In this document: positions 9,101 to 16,938 of the stretch, piece after piece
Layout: every line of letters starts with the position of its first letter
Numbering within the stretch: position 1 is the stretch's first letter
Source of the DNA: Pseudomonadales bacterium
Lineage (GTDB): Bacteria; Pseudomonadota; Gammaproteobacteria; Pseudomonadales; Halieaceae
Direction: 5' to 3'
DNA: 64,000 nt
Assembly (NCBI GenBank): GCA_024234815.1
Contig: JACKNO010000004.1
Span: forward strand, 124,001 to 188,000
The notes under the pieces: model-generated
Seen by the model: only the letters and a program-made list of their open reading frames with translations
Told to the model about the DNA's origin: nothing
Database searches by the model: none
Translations under genes and position numbers: made by a program

Positions 9101-10354
9101 TCATGAACCGCCTGGGGCCGGTGTCAGATAACGTGCTATGTCCATCCGCCGGTCGCCACTGTCCTTGAGTTCGAGCCTGGCGATAGTCTGCAGGTGGACT
9201 TCATCCGGGCCGTCCGCAAAGCGCAGCACCCGGCCGCCGGTGTAAAAATCCGCAAGCGGTGTGTCGGGGCTGACTCCCATCGCGCCGAACACCTGCATGG
9301 CGCGGTCTGCCACCGTGGTGAGCAGGGTGGGTGCGATCACCTTTATCATGGAGATTTCCTTGCGCGCGCCCCTGGCACCCACCTGGTCGATCAGCGCGGC
9401 GGTCTTGAGTACCAGTAACCTGGCTTGTTCTATCTCAATGCGCGAGCGGGCGATCCATTCGCCGATAGCGCCGTGCTGGTAAAGGTACTTGCCGAAGGTC
9501 TTGCGCTCCTGGGCGCGTGCGACCATCAGGTCCAGGCAGACTTCCGCCATGCCGATACTGCGCATGCAGTGATGTATCCTGCCGGGACCCAGTCGGGCCT
9601 GGGCGATCATGAAGCCGTCTCCCTCCTGGCCGATAAGGTTGCTCGCCGGGACTTTCACATTGCGAAACAGTACCTCGGAATGCCCTTCGGGGGAGTGGTG
9701 ATTGATGGTGGAGATGTTGCGTACCAGTTCCACCCCGGGAGTGTCCATGGGAACCAGCACCATCGACTGCTGGCGATGGCTGTCTGCGTCGGGGTCGGTT
9801 TTGCCCATCAGGATAAAGACCCGGCAATTGGGATGATGGGCGTTGGTGATAAACCACTTGCGCCCATTGATCAGGTAATCGTCACCCTGGCGGACAATGC
9901 TGGTTTGTATGTTGGTCGCGTCGGAGGAGGCCACGTCCGGCTCGGTCATGGCGAAGGCGGAGCGTATTTCGCCGTTTAGCAGAGGTTCCAGCCAGTCCTT
10001 GCGCTGTTGCTCGCTGGCGAACATATGCAGTACTTCCATGTTGCCGGTATCCGGGGCATTGCAGTTGAATACCTCGGATGACCAGGGCACCCGTCCCATT
10101 ATTTCCGCCAGCGGCGCATACTCCAGGTTGCTCAACTGCGTGCCGGGCTCATCCTCGCGCAGCCCTGGCAGGAACAGATTCCACAGGCCTTCGGATTTCG
10201 CCAGGTTCTTGAGGTCGTCCATGAAGGAGACAGGGTATTTCCCGCTGTTCACCTCATCGCGCCAGGCGCCGATGCGCGGCACAATATGATCCTGCATGAA
10301 GTTACCCAACTGGGCGCGTAACTGCTCGGTTTTATCGCTGTAAGAAAAGTCCAT
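9101..10354 (-). CDS. Acyl-CoA dehydrogenase
   Basis: 417 residues from ATG at 10354, chosen because the family N-terminus starts at MDFSYSDKTEQLRAQL. The frame is open 28 codons further upstream but that part has no similarity. The flavin-binding signature FAMTEPDVASSDATNIQTSI and 'INGRKWFITNAHHPN' are clear, as is the C-terminal MQVFGAMGVSPDTPLADFY. This layout fits the larger ACAD10/11-like group active on long or modified acyl-CoAs. It would perform the FAD-dependent first oxidation of beta-oxidation in the cytosol. It stands alone, convergent with the oxidoreductase and downstream of the efflux operon on the same strand. Confidence 0.93.
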   Translation of the reverse strand: MDFSYSDKTEQLRAQLGNFMQDHIVPRIGAWRDEVNSGKYPVSFMDDLKNLAKSEGLWNLFLPGLREDEPGTQLSNLEYAPLAEIMGRVPWSSEVFNCNAPDTGNMEVLHMFASEQQRKDWLEPLLNGEIRSAFAMTEPDVASSDATNIQTSIVRQGDDYLINGRKWFITNAHHPNCRVFILMGKTDPDADSHRQQSMVLVPMDTPGVELVRNISTINHHSPEGHSEVLFRNVKVPASNLIGQEGDGFMIAQARLGPGRIHHCMRSIGMAEVCLDLMVARAQERKTFGKYLYQHGAIGEWIARSRIEIEQARLLVLKTAALIDQVGARGARKEISMIKVIAPTLLTTVADRAMQVFGAMGVSPDTPLADFYTGGRVLRFADGPDEVHLQTIARLELKDSGDRRMDIARYLTPAPGGS

Positions 10355-10521
10355 TGCCGCCGCCCTGCGCTTTCGCTCGCACTTGTGATTGAATGCGACC
10401 GATGCTGTCAGCTTTGAGCAACTGCCGCCATGATGCATGTCAACAGCTGGTGAGCAGCCGCAGCATCGGCCCGGTTACGGATTGTTGCAGCCCGGGAGCG
10501 GCTTGCGGCGGGCATTTTTCC

Positions 10522-12027
10522 TCAGTGCGCCGGTGTCGGGCCTGCGTCATCCTTCGCTTTGGGCTTTGCCAGCAACAGGATCAGCGGCATCGCTACCAGG
10601 GTGATCCAGGACAACAACTGGAAATTGTTAACGTAGGCGATCTCCGCTGCCTGCCGGGTCAGTTCCTGCAGGATGGCAAATGGCATTGCCATGGCCTCGG
10701 GGGTCGAGGGCAGGCTGGAGAACAGGTCCGGTGATACCTGCATACGCGCCCCGAGTTCCTGCTGGTTGATCCAGATATTGCGGGTAAGCGCCGCCATCAC
10801 GATGGACACTCCCACGCTGCTGCCCAGATTGCGCGACAGGCTGAACAGGGCCGTAGCCTCCCCGCGTAGCCGCGGCTGCAGGGTGGCATAGGCCAGTATG
10901 GAGACGGGTACGAATAGCAGGCCCAGCCCCAGGCCCTGGACGAAGCCTGTATAAACGAGTTCCCATGCGCTCACCTGGAGGTTGAATCCCGCCATGATGT
11001 GCAGCGAGAAACTGACCAGCCCCAGCCCGATGAGCACCAGCAGGCGCGCATCCACCAGTTGCATCAGGCGCCCCACCATCCACATGGTCAGCAGGGTGCC
11101 CACACCGCGCGGCATCAGCACCAGGCCCGTGGTCATCACCGGGTATCCTTTCCATTGCTGTAAGAACGTGGGTAGTAGCGCCATAGTAGCCAGTAGCACG
11201 ATGCCGATAAAAAAGATAAAGAGTGTGCCGGAGACAAAGTTCCTATCCCGAAACAGGGCGGGGGAGAGAAACCGATGGTCGCTGGTGAGGTTATGCACGA
11301 TGAACAGGTACAGCGCCAACACCGCGGCGATGGCATAAAATTGGATTTCCAGCGCATCGAACCAGTCTACATGTTCGCCGCGGTCAAGCAGCATTTGCAG
11401 GGAAGCCACCGCCAGTGCCAACAGGGCGAAGCCGCGAACATCGAAGCGCCGCTTCTCCAGTTTATTGTCAGGGACATAAAGATAAATACCAATCAGTGAC
11501 AATACGCCCACCGGCACATTGACATAGAACACCCAGCGCCAGGAGTAATATTCGGTCAGCCAGCCGCCAAGGGTGGGACCCAGGATGGGGCCCAGCATAA
11601 TTCCCATCCCCCAGGCACTCATCGCTTTCGCGTGCTTCTCCGGAGGGTAGGTGTCGAGCAGGGTGGCCTGGGACAGCGGTGCCAGTGATGCGCCGAATAT
11701 CCCCTGTGCGAGGCGCCAGAATATCATATCGCCCAGGGAGTTGGCCTGGCCGCAGAGCATGGAGGACACTGTGAAGCCGGTTACCGACCAGAGGAACAGT
11801 TTGCGCCTGCCAAAGCGCTGGGCGAGGTAGCCCACCGGCAGGGTCATGATGGCGGATGCAACGATATAGGAGGTAAGCACCCAGGTGATCTGGTCGCTGC
11901 CCGCGCTGAGGCTGCCCTGCATATGGGGCAGTGCAACATTGGCGATGGTCGTATCGAGCACCTGCATGATGGTGGCCAGCATTATGCTGACCGTCACCAT
12001 CAATTGTTTGCCCTCGGCGGGTTTCAT
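10522..12027 (-). CDS. EmrB-like DHA2-family MFS drug efflux permease
   Basis: 501 residues, mostly hydrophobic, with the DHA2 14-helix pattern. The helix-1 motif is LDTTIANVALPHMQGSLSAG, followed by the MFS motif A-like GYLAQRFGRRKLFLWS and the motif C-like 'GIMLGPILGPTLGGWLTE'. It pairs with the EmrA-like adaptor just upstream (start and stop overlap by 4 nt, ATGA) and the MarR-type regulator before that. Together these suggest a tripartite proton-driven pump that would need a TolC-type outer-membrane channel encoded elsewhere. Confidence 0.93.
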   Translation of the reverse strand: MKPAEGKQLMVTVSIMLATIMQVLDTTIANVALPHMQGSLSAGSDQITWVLTSYIVASAIMTLPVGYLAQRFGRRKLFLWSVTGFTVSSMLCGQANSLGDMIFWRLAQGIFGASLAPLSQATLLDTYPPEKHAKAMSAWGMGIMLGPILGPTLGGWLTEYYSWRWVFYVNVPVGVLSLIGIYLYVPDNKLEKRRFDVRGFALLALAVASLQMLLDRGEHVDWFDALEIQFYAIAAVLALYLFIVHNLTSDHRFLSPALFRDRNFVSGTLFIFFIGIVLLATMALLPTFLQQWKGYPVMTTGLVLMPRGVGTLLTMWMVGRLMQLVDARLLVLIGLGLVSFSLHIMAGFNLQVSAWELVYTGFVQGLGLGLLFVPVSILAYATLQPRLRGEATALFSLSRNLGSSVGVSIVMAALTRNIWINQQELGARMQVSPDLFSSLPSTPEAMAMPFAILQELTRQAAEIAYVNNFQLLSWITLVAMPLILLLAKPKAKDDAGPTPAH

Positions 12028-13103
12028 TGCTGCATTGCGACCGGCCTGCCGGCGGGGGCTGGGGCAGCGTTTGTATCAGTATGGGTCGTGTCAATCCATA
12101 CCTGTGCGCTCATCCCCGAGCGCAGCAGCGGGTTGCCATCGGTTTGCAGCAGGCGCAGGCGCACGGGTACCCGCTGCACTACTTTTACCCAGTTTCCGCT
12201 GGCATTCTGGGCCGGAATCAGCGCAAACTCGGACCCGCTGGCGGGGCTGAGACTGTCCACCTCGGCCCGCCATTGTTTACCCGGATAGGCGTCCACTTCC
12301 ACAGTTGCCGACTGGCCTGGTTTGATGTTGGCCAGCTGGGTTTCTTTCAGATTGGCTTCCACCCACATGCCCTCACTGCTCAGCAGGCTGATGAGTGCCA
12401 GGCCGTTGTGAGCAAGCTCGCCTACCTGTGGCACGCTGTTGGAGACAACGCCGTCGACAGGAGCAACGATTCTGGTGAGGGTAAGCTGATACCGCGCGCG
12501 GTCCAGTTGTGCCTGGGCTACTTTCAGGTCCGCCTGTTCCGCCACCGGTGCCTCGGGTATGCCACCCAATTCCGCGGTCAGACTGGCAAGTTTCTTATCA
12601 GTGATTGCGATCCTTGAAAGAGCCTGGTTCAGTAACTGGTGCGACTCATCCAGTTGCGCTTCAGACACTGCAAATGACCCCATTTTTTCATTGCGTTTGA
12701 GTTGGCGCTGGTAGAAGTCGGCATCCAGTCGCGCTTGCTCCAGCGCCGCCTCGGCTTCGCTGTGTTCGGCGCGCTTTGAAAACAATTGATTCTTGACCTG
12801 GGCCAGGTGTGCCTCGGCCTCGGCTACTGCCAGACGAAACGAATAGTCGTCCAGTCTGACCAGCAGATCACCGGCCTTTACCGATTGATTCGGCCGTACC
12901 GGCACTTCTGCGACGACACCGCTAACTTCCGCCGCCAGGGACAATTTGTCGGCTTTAATGTAGGCGTTTTCGGTGTCGATGGTAGCTCCGTCGTACAGGC
13001 ACCAGGCTGCCACGGCGAGTGCAATTGCGACACCGGCGCCCACCAGGAGGTTGCGGTTTAGCGCTGAATGCCCGGTCGTGGCCTGCGCTTCTTGCTCCGT
13101 CAT
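12024..13103 (-). CDS. EmrA-like HlyD-family membrane fusion protein
   Basis: 359 residues. One N-terminal membrane helix (LLVGAGVAIALAVAAWCLY, about 19-37) is followed by a biotinyl-lipoyl-like half-motif, 'LSLAAEVSGVVAEVPVRPNQSVKAGDLLVRLD'. A long alpha-helical hairpin spans about residues 85-190, then the second lipoyl half 'IVAPVDGVVSNSVPQVGE' and the beta-barrel domain. This is the periplasmic adaptor of the pump. Its stop overlaps the permease start by 4 nt, and it begins 1 nt after the MarR gene ends, so all three are cotranscribed. Confidence 0.93.
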   Translation of the reverse strand: MTEQEAQATTGHSALNRNLLVGAGVAIALAVAAWCLYDGATIDTENAYIKADKLSLAAEVSGVVAEVPVRPNQSVKAGDLLVRLDDYSFRLAVAEAEAHLAQVKNQLFSKRAEHSEAEAALEQARLDADFYQRQLKRNEKMGSFAVSEAQLDESHQLLNQALSRIAITDKKLASLTAELGGIPEAPVAEQADLKVAQAQLDRARYQLTLTRIVAPVDGVVSNSVPQVGELAHNGLALISLLSSEGMWVEANLKETQLANIKPGQSATVEVDAYPGKQWRAEVDSLSPASGSEFALIPAQNASGNWVKVVQRVPVRLRLLQTDGNPLLRSGMSAQVWIDTTHTDTNAAPAPAGRPVAMQQ

Positions 13104-13104
13104 A

Positions 13105-13545
13105 TCAGTTATCCTCGCCGCACAGGTTTAGCCTGATACGGCTCAACAGATCGTATAATTGCCCTACCTCGTCCTGTGACAAACCCGCCAGCGCCCTGGC
13201 TCTGGATTCATTGGCCAACTCCTTGAGTACCCGCAGGGCAGGTTCGGCGGCGTCAGTCAGGTGAATGCGAAAGCAGCGGCGATCCCCGGCATCGCGCCGG
13301 CGTTCGACCAGGCCTTCCTTTTCCAGGTTATCCAGCTGGCGGGCCAGGCTGATAGGCGCGACGTCGAGTCTGTCGGCCAGTTCCGTCTGTTTCAGCCCCT
13401 GCTCTTTGGCCAGCACCCACAGCACTTGCCAACGGGCACGGCTGAGATCATGCGCTCGCGCGCTCCGGTCGAAGTTGCGGCGCCACAGGCGTGCTGCCCC
13501 ATGCAGCTCAAAGCTGATTCTGGCGGCGGTATCCTGATCAATCAT
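13105..13545 (-). CDS. MarR-family transcriptional regulator of the efflux operon
   Basis: 146 residues from ATG at 13545. A GTG nine codons upstream (13572) is open but coincides with the predicted transcription start, so the ATG (GGAA about 7 nt upstream) is preferred. The winged-helix core is clear: ARWQVLWVLAKEQGLKQTELADRL (helices 2-3), recognition helix 'APISLARQLDNLEKEGLVERR', and wing 'DAGDRRCFRIHLTD'. As first gene of the marR-emrA-emrB operon it probably autorepresses it and is released by a pump substrate. The promoter and a candidate operator are visible directly upstream. Confidence 0.93.
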   Translation of the reverse strand: MIDQDTAARISFELHGAARLWRRNFDRSARAHDLSRARWQVLWVLAKEQGLKQTELADRLDVAPISLARQLDNLEKEGLVERRRDAGDRRCFRIHLTDAAEPALRVLKELANESRARALAGLSQDEVGQLYDLLSRIRLNLCGEDN

Positions 13546-13571
13546 GTGAGTTTCCGGGAAATAGAGACGCA

Positions 13572-13602
13572 CTTATTATAAGCAGCGTTATTAAAATTTC
13601 AA
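13572..13602 (-). promoter_or_regulatory. Sigma-70 promoter of the marR-emrAB operon with palindrome over the -10
   Basis: Minus strand: TTGAAA (plus 13597-13602), a 16-nt spacer, then TATAAT (plus 13575-13580). An 11-bp palindrome, CTTAT-N-ATAAG (13572-13582), covers the -10 and is a candidate MarR operator. The match to both hexamers is strong. The operator role is inferred. Confidence 0.7.
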
Positions 13603-13864
13603 GAGCGGGCAGAAGCGAAGTTGCCCGACAAATTCACGGTGCCGGGTCAGTTGTAAACGCGCGGGGCAGTCAGCGAGTAGTTCAATCGAAAGCTACTACG
13701 GCGCATTATGGATTCATTCCAGCGTTTCCGTCGGTTTGCATCTCCGAGGTAAGTGCGATCTATTCATGAGACCTGAGCTGGTGTATACACTTTACGTAGC
13801 GGCGTGGGGGGGCATCGTTCCGGCCTGGGAGATCGCGACCTTTTGACGGAGTATGGAGTTCAAT

Positions 13865-14536
13865 ATGGATCTTGATGGCAAACGCGTGGTAATAACCGGT
13901 GCAAATGGCAGTTTGGGAAAGACAGTCGTGAGCAAGGCGGTCTCCCTTGGTGCGCAGGTAGTTTGTCTCGACATCGCGTTCAGCGACAACGCTGCCGAAA
14001 ATTGCTACGCGGTAGACCTGACGAACCTGGCGGACACCAAGGAATGCTTTGCGCAGATAGGCCAGTTTGACTGTGTTTTCAATCTTGCGGGCGGATTTAC
14101 CATGGGCGCCTCCACCTGGGATGAAAGTGACGAACAGTGGGATCTAATGTTCAAACTCAACGTCGTTACCCTGCGCAATGTGCTCAAGGCCGCGGTTCCG
14201 CTTCTGTTGGAAGCGAAAAAAAAGGGCAGCATCGTCAACGTGGGTGCTTATGGCGCGCGCAGCGGCCTGGGGGATATGAGCGCCTATTGCGCCAGCAAGA
14301 GTGTGGTGATGCGCCTTACTGAAAGCCTCGCCGAGGAACTGAGGCACCAGAATATCAATGTCAATGCGGTGCTACCCACAGTGATTGACACCGCACCGAA
14401 CCGGGCGGCGATGCCTGGTGAAAATCCTGATATGTGGGTGTCGACGGACGATCTGGCAAATACGATCTGCTTTCTGGGATCTGACGCGGCGGCGGCTATC
14501 CATGGTGCGCTGCTGCCGGTTCGCGGATTGTCCTGA
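13865..14536 (+). CDS. Atypical short-chain dehydrogenase/reductase
   Basis: 223 residues. ATG at 13865 is preferred over the ATG at 13853 because GGAG lies 6 nt upstream of it. The Rossmann nucleotide motif is VVITGANGSLGKTVVS, with 'GGFTMG' after the position of the usual NNAG (here NLAGG), and the active-site YCASK near the middle. The residue 13 positions before the catalytic Tyr, normally Ser, is Ala (VNVGAYGARSGLG). The enzyme therefore lacks the classical Ser of the catalytic triad, as do a few SDR subfamilies. It may have a specialised or altered reaction. Monocistronic; a -10-like TATACA lies near 13785. Confidence 0.85.
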   Translation: MDLDGKRVVITGANGSLGKTVVSKAVSLGAQVVCLDIAFSDNAAENCYAVDLTNLADTKECFAQIGQFDCVFNLAGGFTMGASTWDESDEQWDLMFKLNVVTLRNVLKAAVPLLLEAKKKGSIVNVGAYGARSGLGDMSAYCASKSVVMRLTESLAEELRHQNINVNAVLPTVIDTAPNRAAMPGENPDMWVSTDDLANTICFLGSDAAAAIHGALLPVRGLS

Positions 14537-14772
14537 GCGGCGTCCTTGCCGCATTATCAGTTGGGTGATCTCCGCATGGAACCAGGGCATAAATCATTGA
14601 AGCAGCCAGGCAGAGATGTTGGTATTTTTATTGCTGCAGGGATGGCACGGTCCATGGACGCCAACGCTTCTATACTGCCAATCGTTCAGTTAACCGGGGA
14701 ATCGAGACGTTTACAACTCGAACCCGGATTGGTGCGCGGAGCAAGGGTGGATAATCCCGCGGGAGTAATCAG

Positions 14773-15228
14773 TTGATCGCCTCCGATCACGAGCACTGGA
14801 TGGAGCGAGCATTGGCCCTGGCTGACCGGGCCGCCGGGCATGGCGAGGTGCCGGTGGGTGCGGTGGTGGTGCGTGACGGCGAACTGCTGGGCGAGGGCTG
14901 GAACCAGGTGATCTCGGCTGCGGACCCCACCGCGCACGCGGAAGTCGTGGCGCTGCGGGCCGCCGCTCAGCGAGTTGGCAATTACCGTCTGCCCGGGGCC
15001 ACACTGTTTGTCACACTGGAGCCCTGCACCATGTGCGCGGGCGCTATTGTGCATGCCCGCATAGCTCACCTGGTATTTGCCGCTTCTGAGCCCAAGTCCG
15101 GTGTGGTCTGCAGTCGTAGCCAATTGCTGGACGAACCCTGGTTCAATCATCGAGTCAGCTGGCAGGGCGGGGTTCTGGCCCAGGCAAGCAGTGACAGGTT
15201 GCAGACTTTCTTCAAGGCCCGGCGCTGA
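14773..15228 (+). CDS. tadA: tRNA-specific adenosine deaminase
   Basis: 151 residues starting at TTG 14773. The TTG is chosen because GGAG lies 7 nt upstream, an in-frame TAA at 14752 blocks longer forms, and the family N-terminus (DHEHWMERALALA) would be cut by the later ATG. It deaminates A34 to inosine in tRNA-Arg(ACG) to enable wobble decoding. Zinc and catalytic residues are present: His55-Ala-Glu57 (PTAHAE) and Pro84-Cys-Thr-Met-Cys88 (PCTMC). Its stop lies 2 nt from the convergent mltF stop. Confidence 0.95.
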   Translation: MIASDHEHWMERALALADRAAGHGEVPVGAVVVRDGELLGEGWNQVISAADPTAHAEVVALRAAAQRVGNYRLPGATLFVTLEPCTMCAGAIVHARIAHLVFAASEPKSGVVCSRSQLLDEPWFNHRVSWQGGVLAQASSDRLQTFFKARR

Positions 15229-15230
15229 GG

Positions 15231-16688
15231 CTAGAGTGCGTTCAGATTCGAATCGCGCAAAATCTCCGGCAGGTACTCATCCGGCTTTATCGGGGGCAGG
15301 GGTTTATTGTCCGATCTGTCCTGCCAGTTCAGGATATCCTGGTAGTAGCGAATATTCTTGACGTATTTGGCCGCTTCCGAACCCGCCGCATAACCGTAGC
15401 GGGTATTCTGGTATTGCGAGCGCTGCTGCAGCAGCGGCAGATGTGCGGACACGTCCTCCCATTTATTGGGGCTCCCGCCATGGCGCTCGGTTAGCACCCG
15501 CGCGTCCTCCAGGTGACCCAGCCCCATATTGTACGCGGCCAGGGCGAAGGAGGTGCGATCCGGTTCCGCGATGCTCTTGGGCAGACGCCGTTTCAGGTCC
15601 TTCAGGTAGCGTGCGCCTCCGCGCAGGCTCTGGAGCGGGTCCAGCCGGTTATCGACGCCTATTTCCCTGGCGGTGGACTTGGTCAGCATCATCAGGCCCC
15701 GCACACCGGTGGGCGAAGTGGCCAGCGGGCTCCAGTGGGATTCCTGATAGGCTATGGCCGCCAGTAGCTGCCATTCCAGCTGGTACTCCCGGGCCACCAT
15801 CTTGATGAGTTTTTCGTATTTTGGCAGTGTGGTTCGCAGGTTCAGATTGAAGGTATGGGAACTCTGGCGAGAAAAGCCCCTGTTCTGGTGGAAGTATTTC
15901 TCCCGCAGTCGTTTCAGGGTTCCGTCCGCCTGGAGGCGGGTGAAAAACTGGTCGATATAGGCCTGAAACCTGCTGTTGTCCGCTCCCAGGGCGAGGTACC
16001 AGACCAACTCCTGCTCCTGGTCCGGTACCAGGTCAAAAGCCACTTTCAGGCCCGGGTAGAGTGAGCGCTGGGTCTCGAGCTCATTGGAGTTCACTATCGC
16101 CAGGTCAGCCTCCCCCGCGTCCAGCATCGCCAGCAGGCTCATCGGGTCGGCATCCGCCACTTCCTCCCATTCCAGTTCGGGAATCACCTCCTGCTTCAGC
16201 CTGCGCAACTCCTCCACGTGGGCTTCGTCCGCCAATACCACAACTTTGTTACCCGGCAGTTCCTCAATGCCGTTGGGGCGCGAGTTCCCCGAAACATACA
16301 CCACCTGGGACTTCAGCCTGTTGTAGGGGGAGGAGTGCGGGAACATCTCGGCGCGCTCCGCGGTCAGGGTCAGCCCCGCTGCGGCCAGGTCCGCCTTGCC
16401 CCGGGCCAGCATTTCAAACAGGCCGTCGATGGTGAATGCGGTCTCTATCCTGAGTTCTACGCCCAGGTCCTTGGCCAACAGCCTTGCCAGCGCGTATTCA
16501 AATCCATTCGGGCCGTCGCGGTCGAGATAGTAGGTGGTGGGGCTGTTGCGGGTGGCCACCCTGAGTTCGCCCTTGGACTGTATCCGCTGCAGGGCGTCCC
16601 CGCCGCCGTTGCAGGCGCTCAGCATATACAGCAGGGCGAGTGTGCAGGAGAGGGCGACTGTGAGCGTGCGTCGGTGCATGTCGTTCAT
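15231..16688 (-). CDS. mltF: Membrane-bound lytic murein transglycosylase F
   Basis: Start taken at ATG 16688 (an ATG at 16679 is also possible), giving about 485 residues. The N-terminus is a lipoprotein signal with lipobox LSAC (..LLYMLSAC-NGGG), predicting an outer-membrane anchor. An SBP_bac_3-like domain begins ELRVATRNSPTTYYLDRDGPNGFEY and gives the regulatory half. The C-terminal SLT domain has the catalytic Glu in 'LLAAIAYQESHWSPLATSPTGVRGLMMLT'. It cleaves the glycan strand to 1,6-anhydroMurNAc. In many gammaproteobacteria mltF sits next to tadA and purL, as here. Confidence 0.95.
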   Translation of the reverse strand: MNDMHRRTLTVALSCTLALLYMLSACNGGGDALQRIQSKGELRVATRNSPTTYYLDRDGPNGFEYALARLLAKDLGVELRIETAFTIDGLFEMLARGKADLAAAGLTLTAERAEMFPHSSPYNRLKSQVVYVSGNSRPNGIEELPGNKVVVLADEAHVEELRRLKQEVIPELEWEEVADADPMSLLAMLDAGEADLAIVNSNELETQRSLYPGLKVAFDLVPDQEQELVWYLALGADNSRFQAYIDQFFTRLQADGTLKRLREKYFHQNRGFSRQSSHTFNLNLRTTLPKYEKLIKMVAREYQLEWQLLAAIAYQESHWSPLATSPTGVRGLMMLTKSTAREIGVDNRLDPLQSLRGGARYLKDLKRRLPKSIAEPDRTSFALAAYNMGLGHLEDARVLTERHGGSPNKWEDVSAHLPLLQQRSQYQNTRYGYAAGSEAAKYVKNIRYYQDILNWQDRSDNKPLPPIKPDEYLPEILRDSNLNAL

Positions 16689-16938
16689 TCTAGCGCGCGG
16701 GGTCAAAAAACGGACAGGTCTAAATGCCGCCGGGGTGACATTTCCGCCCGGGTCGAATCGGCCCTGTGCATCCAGGCGGTCGCCGCACTCCGGTTTTGCC
16801 GGCGACGCCTCCACGGACAGTGGCGGTAGGATAGCCGTTTTCAGAGGATAAGTTTTGCTTTTCGGCTTAACTTGCGCTGATCAAATACAGTACAATGCCG
16901 CCTCCAAATTTCCCCCTCTACCGGGAGCTCTCCCCAGC

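Noticed and set aside
14546..14776. 76-codon frame between the SDR and tadA
   Set aside because: No RBS, no similarity, and it overlaps the tadA start region. Treated as noise.
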